A stretch of 17,738 bases of DNA from an uncultured Muribaculaceae bacterium (lineage in GTDB: Bacteria; Bacteroidota; Bacteroidia; Bacteroidales; Muribaculaceae): assembly GCA_938039795.1 (NCBI GenBank), contig CALHWU010000168.1:1-17738 (forward strand), in the 5' to 3' direction. This document shows positions 1 to 7,417 of the stretch, in pieces. The position numbers and the translations under genes are program-made. How positions within the stretch are numbered: position 1 is the stretch's first letter; the number at the start of each line of letters is the position of its first letter. The notes beneath the pieces are model-generated. The model made no database searches, had not been told where the DNA came from, and worked only from the letters and a program-made list of their open reading frames with translations.

Positions 1-1
1 G

Positions 2-400
2 AGCATCGACTCAATGCGGCTCCTTAAGGCTGTCGGCGATGCGGCTTTGAAAGCCGGGCGGGTAATCGACGTGTTGCTTCAGGTGCATGTGGCCCGCGAG
101 GAAACCAAAACTGGATTTCTGCCTGAAGAGATGGCGTCGGCGGCAGCCGAGGCTATCCATATGCCCGGACTGCGGTTGCGCGGCGTAATGGGGATGGCGT
201 CGAATACCGATGACGAACAGAGGGTGCGCGATGACTTCAGAGCCATCCGCCGTTGTTTCGACACTCTGAAGGAAAACGTCGCCGCAGGGCAGCCCTTTTT
301 CGACACAGTAAGCATGGGTATGAGCCATGACCGCCGGCTCGCGGTGGAAGAGGGCAGCACGATGGTCAGAATAGGTACTGATATCTTCGGGGAGCGGTAA
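2..400 (+). CDS. yggS: YggS/PLPBP family PLP-binding protein, C-terminal part (5' truncated by window)
   Basis: This is the C-terminal ~132 residues of a YggS/PROSC-type pyridoxal-phosphate homeostasis protein, a cytosolic single-domain alanine-racemase-N fold that binds PLP and buffers vitamin B6 but has no known enzymatic turnover. The visible part begins with S-I-D-S, the conserved 'H-S-V-D-S' segment of the family. It continues with RVIDVLLQVHVAREETKTGF (family pattern: internal strand followed by E-E-T-K-x-G). It then has the 'G-V-M-G-M-A' loop, the 'S-M-G-M-S-x-D' phosphate-binding motif, and ends with the typical tail V-R-I-G-T-D-I-F-G-E-R. The PLP lysine lies upstream of the window. 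The reading frame is open from base 2; any internal ATG such as that at 14 is not the start. Known from the family: PLP binding. Inferred: same role here. Confidence 0.9.
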   Translation, partial: SIDSMRLLKAVGDAALKAGRVIDVLLQVHVAREETKTGFLPEEMASAAAEAIHMPGLRLRGVMGMASNTDDEQRVRDDFRAIRRCFDTLKENVAAGQPFFDTVSMGMSHDRRLAVEEGSTMVRIGTDIFGER

Positions 401-415
401 TCGGCAGCCCCGAAG
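385..415. repeat. Stem-loop across the yggS stop codon
   Basis: CTTCGGGG (385-392) and CCCCGAAG (408-415) form a perfect 8-bp stem with a 15-nt loop that contains the TAA stop. An A-tract, not a T-tract, follows on the + strand, so it does not look like a canonical intrinsic terminator for yggS. It may protect the mRNA 3' end or be fortuitous. Confidence 0.4.
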
Positions 416-458
416 CAAAAAAATACGCTGAAGTAGAGGTGGAAAACAAAAAAATGGT

Positions 459-466
459 TAACTTTG
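459..466 (+). promoter_or_regulatory. Candidate Bacteroidetes -7 element for the sugar transporter
   Basis: TAACTTTG matches TAnnTTTG. No TTG is seen at the -33 spacing, and the ATG at 579 is 112 nt downstream, leaving a long leader. The match is therefore weaker than the others in this window. The leader contains an 11-bp direct repeat, TGCCGCAGATG, at 476-486 and 514-524. Confidence 0.4.
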
Positions 467-578
467 ACAAGTTTTTGCCGCAGATGCCATGAAAACCGTC
501 AAGGCCGGCCTGCTGCCGCAGATGACTGTCTACGTTAATACCTGACTAATTAATAAACAAATCAATACCACATCAATT

Positions 579-1919
579 ATGAGCAAAGAGACAAAACAAT
601 GGGGCGCCATCATCGTGATGATAGCCCTGTTTGCGATGATCGCTTTCGTGACCAACCTGTGTTCGCCGATGGCCGTCATTGTGAAAAACCAGTTCGGTGC
701 AAGCAATCTGGAGGCCCAGATCGGCAACTATGGCAACTTCATAGCCTATCTGCTGATGGGTATCCCCGCCGGCATGCTTCTCAAGAAAGTAGGATATAAG
801 AAAACAGCCCTGATAGCCCTCGTGGTCGGCATAGTAGGCATCTTTGTGCAGTGGATGAGCGGCTGGGAGAGCATGCGTGGCGCGGCATTCGCCGTATATC
901 TCGTCGGCGCATTCATCGGCGGCCTCTGCATGTGCATGCTCAATACTGTAGTCAATCCTATGCTTAACATCCTCGGTGGCGGTGGCAACAAGGGCAACCA
1001 GCTGATACAGATCGGTGGAGTATTCAACAGCGCTGCTGCTGTGGCCGTATACATTATCATGGGCGCACTGATCGCCGACGCCACAAAGGCTACGGTGAGC
1101 GACGCCACTCCGGCTCTCTTCATCGCCGGCGGTATCTTCATCATAGCTTTCGTGGTGATCCTCTTCACCAAGATCGACGAGCCCGAACGTGCCGATCTCA
1201 AGAAGATCGAGGAGAAGGAGCACGCCAAGAAGCTCGCTCCGGGTCAGAAGGACAAATACAGCGCATTCTCGTTCCGCCACTTCAAGCTCGGTATTCTCGC
1301 CATCTTCCTGTATATGGGTATCGAGGTGGGCGTGCCTACCTATATTCTTCAGTATCTGACAGCTGCTCCCGACGCAGTGACTCCCGGTATGGGCATGGAT
1401 GCCGGCATCGTAGGCCTGATCGTGGCCGTCTACTGGCTGATGATGCTCGTGGGCCGTTTTGTCGGCGGAGCCATCGGCTCGAAGGTGTCCTCGAAGCAGA
1501 TGATCACCGTAGCTTCCACTGCCGCCATCGTGCTGATACTTTTCGGCATGTTCGCTCCGCAGAGCTGGCTCGTCAATATCCCCGGCGTCGACTGGGCTAA
1601 ACTTGAGATGATCTGGGCCGAGGTGCCGGTAGGCATATTCGCATTCATCCTCGTAGGCCTCTGCACGTCCGTTATGTGGGGCGGCATCTTCAATATGGCC
1701 GTAGAAGGTCTCGGTAAATACACCGCCATCGCTTCGGGCGCATTCATGACAATGGTGTTCGGCTGTGCCGTGATGGTCGCCATACAGGCATGGGTGGCCG
1801 ACTTCTCCTGCAACTACCTGATAAGCTACTTCGTTCCGCTGGGCTGCGCAGTCTACATCCTTTACTATGCTCTTATCGGTTCGAAGAACGTCAATACCGA
1901 CATCCCGGTGGCCGACTGA
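579..1919 (+). CDS. MFS sugar:H+ symporter, FHS (fucose/galactose/glucose) type
   Basis: A 446-residue inner-membrane transporter with about twelve hydrophobic segments. The N-terminal half has the first transmembrane helix at ~10-28, a loop ending in G-N-Y-G-N-F and the MFS signature region G-M-L-L-K-K-V-G-Y-K-K after TM2. A charged cytoplasmic loop (~200-225, rich in E and K) separates the halves. The second half has G-R-F-V-G-G-A-I-G-S-K-V-S-S-K and a late helix with E-G-L-G-K-Y-T, both resembling the FucP/GluP FHS family. Known for the family: proton-coupled uptake of a hexose or deoxyhexose. The exact sugar cannot be read from the sequence. It precedes transketolase but is separated from it by a terminator-like hairpin and a promoter, so the two are probably separate units. 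The ATG is preceded by A/T-rich sequence without a Shine-Dalgarno, as is normal in this phylum. Confidence 0.85.
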   Translation: MSKETKQWGAIIVMIALFAMIAFVTNLCSPMAVIVKNQFGASNLEAQIGNYGNFIAYLLMGIPAGMLLKKVGYKKTALIALVVGIVGIFVQWMSGWESMRGAAFAVYLVGAFIGGLCMCMLNTVVNPMLNILGGGGNKGNQLIQIGGVFNSAAAVAVYIIMGALIADATKATVSDATPALFIAGGIFIIAFVVILFTKIDEPERADLKKIEEKEHAKKLAPGQKDKYSAFSFRHFKLGILAIFLYMGIEVGVPTYILQYLTAAPDAVTPGMGMDAGIVGLIVAVYWLMMLVGRFVGGAIGSKVSSKQMITVASTAAIVLILFGMFAPQSWLVNIPGVDWAKLEMIWAEVPVGIFAFILVGLCTSVMWGGIFNMAVEGLGKYTAIASGAFMTMVFGCAVMVAIQAWVADFSCNYLISYFVPLGCAVYILYYALIGSKNVNTDIPVAD

Positions 1920-1950
1920 TCTTCAGCTGATCTCATCTGATGACTTTACG

Positions 1951-1992
1951 ATCCCGGACGGAGCCCGCTGCTCCGCCCGGGATTCTGTATTT
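1951..1992 (+). terminator. Terminator-like hairpin after the sugar transporter
   Basis: ATCCCGGACGGAG (1951-1963) pairs with CTCCGCCCGGGAT (1971-1983) over 13 positions with a single A/C mismatch and a 7-nt loop. The tail is only moderately T-rich (TCTGTATTT), so termination may be partial. It sits 31 nt after the transporter stop. Confidence 0.6.
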
Positions 1993-2078
1993 GGTGATCG
2001 ACTGAATTCTCGGGAGCGGGAGTAGGGTATGTGTGGCCTTGTATCAATGTTTATACTGATATTAAAGGGATGTTTTTG

Positions 2079-2096
2079 ACAATTATTTGCAATTGT
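2079..2096. promoter_or_regulatory. Inverted repeat overlapping the transketolase -33 region
   Basis: ACAATT (2079-2084) and AATTGT (2091-2096) form a perfect 6-bp inverted repeat with a 6-nt spacer that contains the TTG of the -33 element. This geometry fits an operator for a dimeric repressor, but the arms are short and no regulator is identified. Confidence 0.3.
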
Positions 2097-2117
2097 GGAG
2101 GGGTTTGAGTAACTTTG
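2087..2117 (+). promoter_or_regulatory. Bacteroidetes promoter of transketolase
   Basis: TTG at 2087-2089 lies 20 nt upstream of TAACTTTG at 2110-2117. Together they match the -33 TTG / -7 TAnnTTTG consensus. The transketolase ATG is 34 nt downstream. Confidence 0.75.
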
Positions 2118-2151
2118 TGGCTCGAAACCGAACATACCGATATCAGAAGAT

Positions 2152-4182
2152 ATGGACAGAAAGACAATGGACGCGGCCGCCAATAATATCAGGGTGCTTG
2201 CCGCAGCGATGGTCGAAAAGGCCAAATCGGGTCATCCCGGTGGATCGATGGGCGGAGCCGACTTCGTCAATGTGCTCTACTCACAGTTTCTCGTGACTGA
2301 TCCCGACGATCCTACATGGATAGCCCGTGACCGGTTCTTTCTCGACCCGGGACACCAGTCGCCGATGCTGTATGGCGTGCTGGCTCTGACGGGAAACTAT
2401 ACCATGGAGGAGCTGCAGCAGTTCCGCCAGTGGGGAAGTGTGACGCCAGGACATCCCGAGCTTAATCCGCAGAGAGGCGTCGAAAACACCTCCGGACCGC
2501 TCGGCCAGGGCCATACGATGGCTGTAGGAGCCGCTATAGCGGAGCGTTTCCTCGCAGAGCGCTTCGGCGACTGGATACAGCACAAGACCTATGCCTTTAT
2601 CTCCGACGGAGGCATCCAGGAGGAGATCTCGCAGGGCGCCGGACGTATAGCAGGCTATCTGGGGCTTAGCAATCTGATAATGTTCTACGACAGCAACAAG
2701 GTGCAGCTCTCGACCGACGTGGATGCGGTGGACAACGAAGATTATGCCGCAAAATACCGCGCATGGCACTGGCACGTAATAGAGTGCGACGGTACCGATC
2801 CCGAGGCGCTTGCCGACGCTCTGCGCGAGGCGCAGGCCGAGCGACACAAACCTACGCTCATCATAGGCAATACCGTGATGGGCCGCGGCTGTGTGACGGC
2901 CGACGGATCAAACTTCGAAGGCAAATGCTCCACTCACGGGCAGCCGCTGAGCAAGAGCGGGGCCGATGTCGACAAGACCATAGAAAATCTCGGCGGTGAT
3001 CCGAAGAATCCCTGGGTGATCCGCGAGGAGGTGAAACGTCTTTATGACGCCCGCCGTCAGGAGCTCCGCGAGATCGTGGCTCGCCGACGCAGCGAGGAGA
3101 AGGCATGGGCAGAGGCCAATCCCGAGAAGGCGGAGCAGCTCCGTGGCTTTATCGAGGGACGTCTGCCGCATATCGATTACCGGGCTATCGTGCACAAGGC
3201 CAATGTGGCTACCCGCACGGCATCGGCCGACGTGCTGACGGAGCTCGGCAAAAAGGTGAAGAATATGATCGTTTCGAGCGCCGATCTTGCCAATTCCGAC
3301 AAGACCGAGGCTTTCCTCAAGCAGACGGGCGCGTTCGCTCCAGGCGACTTCAGCGGAGCGTTCCTCCATGCGGGCGTAGCGGAGCTGACAATGGCTTCGA
3401 TAATGAACGGTATCGCTCTCCACGGAGGGCTGATAGCAGCCTGCGGCACATTCTTCGTCTTCTCCGACTATATGAAGCCGGCCGTAAGGATGGCCGCTCT
3501 GATGGAGCTTCCGGTGAAGTATGTGTGGACTCACGATGCTTTCCGCGTTGGCGAGGATGGCCCGACTCATGAGCCTGTGGAACACGAGGCCCAGATGCGT
3601 CTGCTCGAAGAGCTCCACAATATCAACGGCCGGCGTTCGATGATGGTGCTCCGTCCGGCCGACAGCGCGGAAGCCACGATAGCATGGGAGATGGCTATGG
3701 AGAATAAGTTCACTCCCACTGCTCTGATCTTTACCCGTCAGGATGTGCCCGATATCAAGGCCATGGGATCTGACCGCTATGAGGAGGCGCTCCAGATGAA
3801 GAAAGGCGGATACGTCGTGCGTCGTGCTGACAATCCTGATGTTGTCCTGGTGGGCAACGGATCGGAGGTGTCGCTCCTCTGCGATGTGGCGGTGCTTCTG
3901 GAAGCTGAAGGTATCAGGGTCCAGGTGGTTTCGGTGCCCTCGATCGGCATATTCCTCGACCAGCCCGAAGAGTACCGTCGGAGCTGTATCCCGGCCGGGG
4001 TGCAGGTGTTTGGTCTCACGGCCGGCCTCCCTTCTACGCTGCGCGAGGTAGTCGGTGTAGGCGGATATGTCTACGGGCTTGACCGCTTCGGCGCATCGGC
4101 ACCTTACAAAGTGCTCGACGAAAAATTCGGCTTCACTCCTCAGGCGGTGCTTGAGCGCGTGAAAGCGGTTCTCGGAAAATAA
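2152..4182 (+). CDS. tkt: Transketolase
   Basis: A 676-residue full-length transketolase, the thiamine-diphosphate enzyme of the non-oxidative pentose phosphate pathway that moves two-carbon units between ketoses and aldoses in the cytosol. Visible marks are K-S-G-H-P-G-G with H28; the TPP/metal motif starting S151-D-G-G-I-Q-E-E and closing near Y-D-S-N182; and the second-domain TPP glutamate in R-V-G-E468-D-G-P-T-H. The C-terminal domain has G-N-G-S-E-V and ends A-P-Y-K-V-L-D-E-K. The first motif is S-D-G rather than the canonical G-D-G, a form I recall from other Bacteroidales transketolases. ATG 2152 was chosen because it is the first in-frame ATG 34 nt after the promoter; M6 is a possible alternative. 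It has its own promoter and no rpi or rpe gene beside it. Confidence 0.95.
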   Translation: MDRKTMDAAANNIRVLAAAMVEKAKSGHPGGSMGGADFVNVLYSQFLVTDPDDPTWIARDRFFLDPGHQSPMLYGVLALTGNYTMEELQQFRQWGSVTPGHPELNPQRGVENTSGPLGQGHTMAVGAAIAERFLAERFGDWIQHKTYAFISDGGIQEEISQGAGRIAGYLGLSNLIMFYDSNKVQLSTDVDAVDNEDYAAKYRAWHWHVIECDGTDPEALADALREAQAERHKPTLIIGNTVMGRGCVTADGSNFEGKCSTHGQPLSKSGADVDKTIENLGGDPKNPWVIREEVKRLYDARRQELREIVARRRSEEKAWAEANPEKAEQLRGFIEGRLPHIDYRAIVHKANVATRTASADVLTELGKKVKNMIVSSADLANSDKTEAFLKQTGAFAPGDFSGAFLHAGVAELTMASIMNGIALHGGLIAACGTFFVFSDYMKPAVRMAALMELPVKYVWTHDAFRVGEDGPTHEPVEHEAQMRLLEELHNINGRRSMMVLRPADSAEATIAWEMAMENKFTPTALIFTRQDVPDIKAMGSDRYEEALQMKKGGYVVRRADNPDVVLVGNGSEVSLLCDVAVLLEAEGIRVQVVSVPSIGIFLDQPEEYRRSCIPAGVQVFGLTAGLPSTLREVVGVGGYVYGLDRFGASAPYKVLDEKFGFTPQAVLERVKAVLGK

Positions 4183-4233
4183 TTGAAGAAATCACGTCAG
4201 TGTATATATTTTAATCAAAATTCGAGGGCATCG

Positions 4234-4263
4234 TTAATTATTAGAAAAAATTAATTAACTTTG
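4234..4263 (+). promoter_or_regulatory. Promoter of the OmpA-family gene
   Basis: TAACTTTG at 4256-4263 is a perfect -7 match, with a weak -33 (TTA at 4234-4236, 19-nt gap). The spacer and upstream region are strongly A/T-rich (TTAATTATTAGAAAAAATT), as in UP-element-like regions of highly expressed genes. The ATG is 44 nt downstream. Confidence 0.65.
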
Positions 4264-4307
4264 CATTTGAATTACACGTTTCATTTTAATCAACATCACA
4301 AAAAGCT

Positions 4308-5480
4308 ATGCTAAAAAGAAGTATTTTAGGCCTTGCTTGCGCCATGCTTTTCGGCGCATCAGCCTTTGCACAGGAAGCACCTCAGACGGTGCAGGATCCT
4401 TCTCAGGGTTACCTGTTCAATCGCTTCTCCAACAATTGGTTCGTGACCGGTGAAGGTGGCGTAGGTGTAATGTTCTCCAAGTTTGACTCGAAAGAGGGTC
4501 TTGGCAAGAGACTTGCGCCTGCCGCATCAATCTATGTCGGCAAGTGGTTCTCGCCTATAATCGGTCTCCGTATCGGTGGCAACTACATGCAGATGAAGGG
4601 CCTTTCAGAGGTTCCCGTCTGGCATGATGTACGTTATGATAACCGTTACTGGAAGCAGAAATTCAACGAATTCGGCGCAGTAGGCGACGTTATGATCAAC
4701 CTCACCAACTGGTGGTGTGGCTATCGTCCCGATCGCATCTACAACTCTACCGTTTATTTCGGCGGAGGTGCATACTGGACAACCGCTTACCTCGATGGCG
4801 AGTGGAAAAACGCCCACAACTTCAACACTTCGCTCCGCGCAGGCTGGATCAACTCTTTCAACGTATCGAAGGCTGTACAGCTCTTCCTCGACGTGCGTTT
4901 CAGCACTTTCGACGGCCCGCAGGAAACTGTTAAGTTCGAGAAGAAGACTGTAGGTGACCTGCAGGCTTACGTAGGTGTTACCTACAACTTCAACAAGCGC
5001 ACCTGGGACGCTCCCGTTGTTCCGGTTTGCCCCGAAGTTCCCGACTGCAGCGCTATCGAGGCTCGCCTCCAGGCTGCCAACGCCCGCATCGCTGATCTGG
5101 AGCGTCAGCTTCAGGACTGCCTGAACCGCCCCGTGGAGAAGGTTGAGTGCCCCGCTGTGCCCCTGACCACCATCTACTATCCCATCGGCAAATCAAGCCT
5201 TTCGACCCGTGAGGTCAACGTGCTCCGCGCCGTTGCATCGGTGATGAAGGAGAGCGGCAAGACTTACACCCTCACCGGCTGGGCCGACAACTACACCGGC
5301 ACCGACGCAATCAATACCCGTCTGCGTCACGCCCGTGTAAACGGCGTTCAGCGTCAGCTCGTACGCTTCGGCGTTGCTGAGAGCCAGCTCAACGCTACTG
5401 TTGACAACGGCAACCTCACCGACCTCGGTGAGAAGGCTGTGCAGCTCGACCGCGCAGTGACCATCGTCGAGAACAAGTAA
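4308..5480 (+). CDS. OmpA-family outer-membrane beta-barrel protein
   Basis: A 390-residue outer-membrane protein. Residues 1-21 are a Sec signal peptide (K-R start, hydrophobic core, A-F-A cleavage site before Q22). Residues ~30-235 alternate as beta strands with aromatic-rich turns (for example N-W-F-V-T-G-E-G-G-V-G-V and the Y-F-G-G-G-A-Y-W stretch), consistent with an 8-stranded barrel ending Y-V-G-V-T-Y-N-F. A Pro/Cys linker and a short coiled coil (~250-277, I-A-D-L-E-R-Q-L-Q) follow. An OmpA C-terminal peptidoglycan-binding domain (~285-390) contains Y-Y-P-I-G-K-S-S-L, the L-T-G-W-A-D segment and a R-L-R-H-A-R-V-N-G-V motif. Known role: anchoring the outer membrane to peptidoglycan. 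Its strong promoter region and terminator suggest a highly expressed monocistronic gene. Confidence 0.9.
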   Translation: MLKRSILGLACAMLFGASAFAQEAPQTVQDPSQGYLFNRFSNNWFVTGEGGVGVMFSKFDSKEGLGKRLAPAASIYVGKWFSPIIGLRIGGNYMQMKGLSEVPVWHDVRYDNRYWKQKFNEFGAVGDVMINLTNWWCGYRPDRIYNSTVYFGGGAYWTTAYLDGEWKNAHNFNTSLRAGWINSFNVSKAVQLFLDVRFSTFDGPQETVKFEKKTVGDLQAYVGVTYNFNKRTWDAPVVPVCPEVPDCSAIEARLQAANARIADLERQLQDCLNRPVEKVECPAVPLTTIYYPIGKSSLSTREVNVLRAVASVMKESGKTYTLTGWADNYTGTDAINTRLRHARVNGVQRQLVRFGVAESQLNATVDNGNLTDLGEKAVQLDRAVTIVENK

Positions 5481-5507
5481 TCAGTCCCTCATAAGGATAA
5501 ACAATCA

Positions 5508-5536
5508 GCGGCGTGCCCTCAGGGCGCGCCGCTTTT
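5508..5536 (+). terminator. Rho-independent terminator of the OmpA-family gene
   Basis: GCGGCGTGCCC (5508-5518) pairs with GGGCGCGCCGC (5522-5532) over 11 bp with one G-U wobble and a 3-nt loop (TCA). Four T residues follow at 5533-5536. It lies 28 nt after the stop codon, between two convergent genes. Confidence 0.85.
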
Positions 5537-5600
5537 GTCGTTAACGGGCCGGTAGCTTATCGTCGCATGCCGCCCATGGCCGGGCTGTCAGCCGCCGGTG

Positions 5601-6131
5601 TCAGTCGGTCGCGCAGCGGGCGGCCATGACTGTGTCGAGCAGGTTGAGTGTGGCGTCAGCAAGGAGATCGAGCACAAGCTCGAATCCCTCTGCGCCCTCG
5701 TAATATGGGTCGGGTACGTAGTCATAACGGGTGGCGAGGGCGAAGAATGCCGACATCGGCATCACTTTGGCCATCGCTTCGGGCGTGGGGGCGAGCCGGC
5801 GCAGGTCGGCCACATTCGAGGCGTCCATGCCTATGATTATATCGAAGTCGGCGAAATCAGATTCACTCACCTGGCGGCAGCGATGGTCAAGGATCAGCCC
5901 ACGGCGCCGTGCATGGGCCCTCATGCGCTGATCGGGGAGCGATCCGATATGATACCCGCCTGTGCCGGCAGAGTCGATCAGAAAGGATCCTGTGAGGCCG
6001 CGCTCGTCGACCGTAGACTGCATCATGCCCTGGGCGGCCGGCGACCTGCATATATTCCCGAGGCATATGAAGAGGATTCTCACGGGGCCGGAGGAGGGCA
6101 GAGGAGGGAGGTGGAGGGATGGAATGTCCAT
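5601..6131 (-). CDS. Low-molecular-weight protein tyrosine phosphatase
   Basis: A 176-residue cytosolic LMW-PTP. The phosphate-binding loop C23-L-G-N-I-C28-R29-S is present near the N-terminus with the nucleophile C23 and R29. The general-acid motif D141-P-Y-Y follows in the C-terminal third, and D-S-A-G-T-G occupies the expected position between them. The C-terminus is normal length for the family. The ATG at 6131 is only 2 nt after the lpxB stop, which points to translational coupling. It gives a 16-residue proline-rich extension before V-R-I-L-F-I-C-L-G-N; a GTG start at V17 would give the usual family length. Substrates of such phosphatases in bacteria are often BY-kinases of polysaccharide export; no kinase or capsule gene is visible here, so the target is unknown. 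Confidence 0.9.
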   Translation of the reverse strand: MDIPSLHLPPLPSSGPVRILFICLGNICRSPAAQGMMQSTVDERGLTGSFLIDSAGTGGYHIGSLPDQRMRAHARRRGLILDHRCRQVSESDFADFDIIIGMDASNVADLRRLAPTPEAMAKVMPMSAFFALATRYDYVPDPYYEGAEGFELVLDLLADATLNLLDTVMAARCATD

Positions 6132-6133
6132 AG

Positions 6134-7285
6134 TTATGATTTTGCGTTGTTCTGTCTGTAAAGTTCTTCAAGATCGCTGAGGATCTCCGCCGCAGCGGTG
6201 GAGGCGGCTCTGTTTGTGCCGAGGCGGCGGCGTATCTCGGCGTAGCCGTCGAGCTGCCGGCGTCGTCCGGGCGCTCCGGGGAGAATGTCGGACAGACAGT
6301 CGTCGACCTCGGCCGTGTTGCAGTGGTGTAGGAGCATTTCGGGGATCACCGGGGCGTCGGCGATGAGATTGGGGAGCGACACGTAGCGGGTGTGGATCAC
6401 GCGGCTCATGAGCCAGTAGGAGAGACGTGAACCGTTGGCACGGTAGCAGACCACCTGCGGGGTGCCCGCAAGGGCGCACTCGAGTGTGGCGGTGCCTGAG
6501 GTGACGAGCGCCGCTTCGGCGGCGGCCATGAGGCGGAATGTCAGATCTTCCACTACGGGATATGATGTGAACTGTGCGTAGAAGTCCCGGTCGATACCGG
6601 GCGCTCCGGCCACTATGGGCTGCAGCTCCGGATGGAGAGCCGCCACAGACTGCATGACGGGGAGATTGTTGCGTATTTCGCCGCGCCGGCTTCCGGGAAC
6701 GAGCGCAAGCAGCGGCCTGTCGCCTGTGATGCCGGCCGAGCGCCGGATCTCGTCGGCCGACGGACGCCTGACGAGCCGTGCGTCGATCTCCTCAAGCGAC
6801 GGATTGCCGACGTAGCTGACGTCGATGCCATGCCGCCTGAAAAAATCCACTTCGAACGGCAGTATCGACAGCACCCGGCGCACGAGGCGCCTGATATCTT
6901 TCACACGATACTCCTTCCAGGCCCATACTTTCGGGGCGATATACCAGTAGACCGGTATGCCGAGAGTGCGGGCATGGGCGGCGAGCTTGAGGTTGAAGCT
7001 CGGGTAGTCGACGAGGATGAGGCACGACGGCCGCTCGCGTCCGAGCGCCCCGCGGGCAGTGCGCAGGTTGGTCAGCACCTCGGGGAGATGGCGGAGCACC
7101 TCGCTGAATCCCATGAATGCCATGCGTCGGTAGTGGATAAGCGGGCCGATGCCGGCCGCATCTGCCATGAGGTCGCCGCCCAGAAAGGTGAAACGTGCCT
7201 CGTGGTCAAGCGCTCTGATGGCTGCGATGAGGGCTGAGGCATGCAGGTCGCCGGACGCTTCGCCGGCCGAAAGGAAATAGTGCAT
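6134..7285 (-). CDS. lpxB: Lipid-A-disaccharide synthase
   Basis: A 383-residue GT19 glycosyltransferase that condenses UDP-2,3-diacylglucosamine with lipid X to make the lipid A disaccharide at the inner face of the inner membrane. Diagnostic segments include the N-terminal S-A-G-E-A-S-G-D-L-H, then F-L-G-G-D-L-M-A-D-A-G, M-A-F-M-G-F-S-E-V and V-D-Y-P-S-F-N-L-K-L. Further on are Y-W-Y-I-A-P-K-V-W-A-W-K, Y-V-G-N-P, L-L-A-L-V-P-G-S-R-R-G-E-I and the nucleotide-binding region A-L-V-T-S-G-T-A-T-L-E. Length is normal. The ATG at 7285 starts directly with M-H-Y-F-L-S, the family N-terminus. It leads a two-gene minus-strand unit with the phosphatase and diverges from the GH2 gene; surE, which is lpxB's neighbour in some Bacteroidales as I recall, is absent. 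Confidence 0.95.
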   Translation of the reverse strand: MHYFLSAGEASGDLHASALIAAIRALDHEARFTFLGGDLMADAAGIGPLIHYRRMAFMGFSEVLRHLPEVLTNLRTARGALGRERPSCLILVDYPSFNLKLAAHARTLGIPVYWYIAPKVWAWKEYRVKDIRRLVRRVLSILPFEVDFFRRHGIDVSYVGNPSLEEIDARLVRRPSADEIRRSAGITGDRPLLALVPGSRRGEIRNNLPVMQSVAALHPELQPIVAGAPGIDRDFYAQFTSYPVVEDLTFRLMAAAEAALVTSGTATLECALAGTPQVVCYRANGSRLSYWLMSRVIHTRYVSLPNLIADAPVIPEMLLHHCNTAEVDDCLSDILPGAPGRRRQLDGYAEIRRRLGTNRAASTAAAEILSDLEELYRQNNAKS

Positions 7286-7345
7286 TGTCGGGTGGGGTTG
7301 GTTTTATACGCTCGCAAGACCGATACACTTGCGGGGGCGTACATG

Positions 7346-7376
7346 CTGCAAATACGCCTCAAATTTAGTAAATTTG
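7346..7376. promoter_or_regulatory. Palindromic bidirectional promoter between lpxB and the GH2 gene
   Basis: CAAATTTAGTAAATTTG at 7360-7376 is a perfect 17-bp palindrome. Its right half reads TAAATTTG on the + strand (7369-7376) and its left half reads TAAATTTG on the - strand (7367-7360), so each strand carries a full TAnnTTTG -7 match separated by a single base. A weak -33 (CTG, 7346-7348, 20-nt gap) is seen for the + strand and none for the - strand. The GH2 ATG is 41 nt away and the lpxB ATG 74 nt away. Confidence 0.6.
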
Positions 7377-7417
7377 CAAATAATTTTGCTCTAATACCCC
7401 GATAAAAATCTATCGAC

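Noticed and set aside
573..1280. 235-codon minus-strand open frame opposite the MFS gene
   Set aside because: Antisense shadow; the plus strand encodes a clear membrane transporter with its own start and stop.
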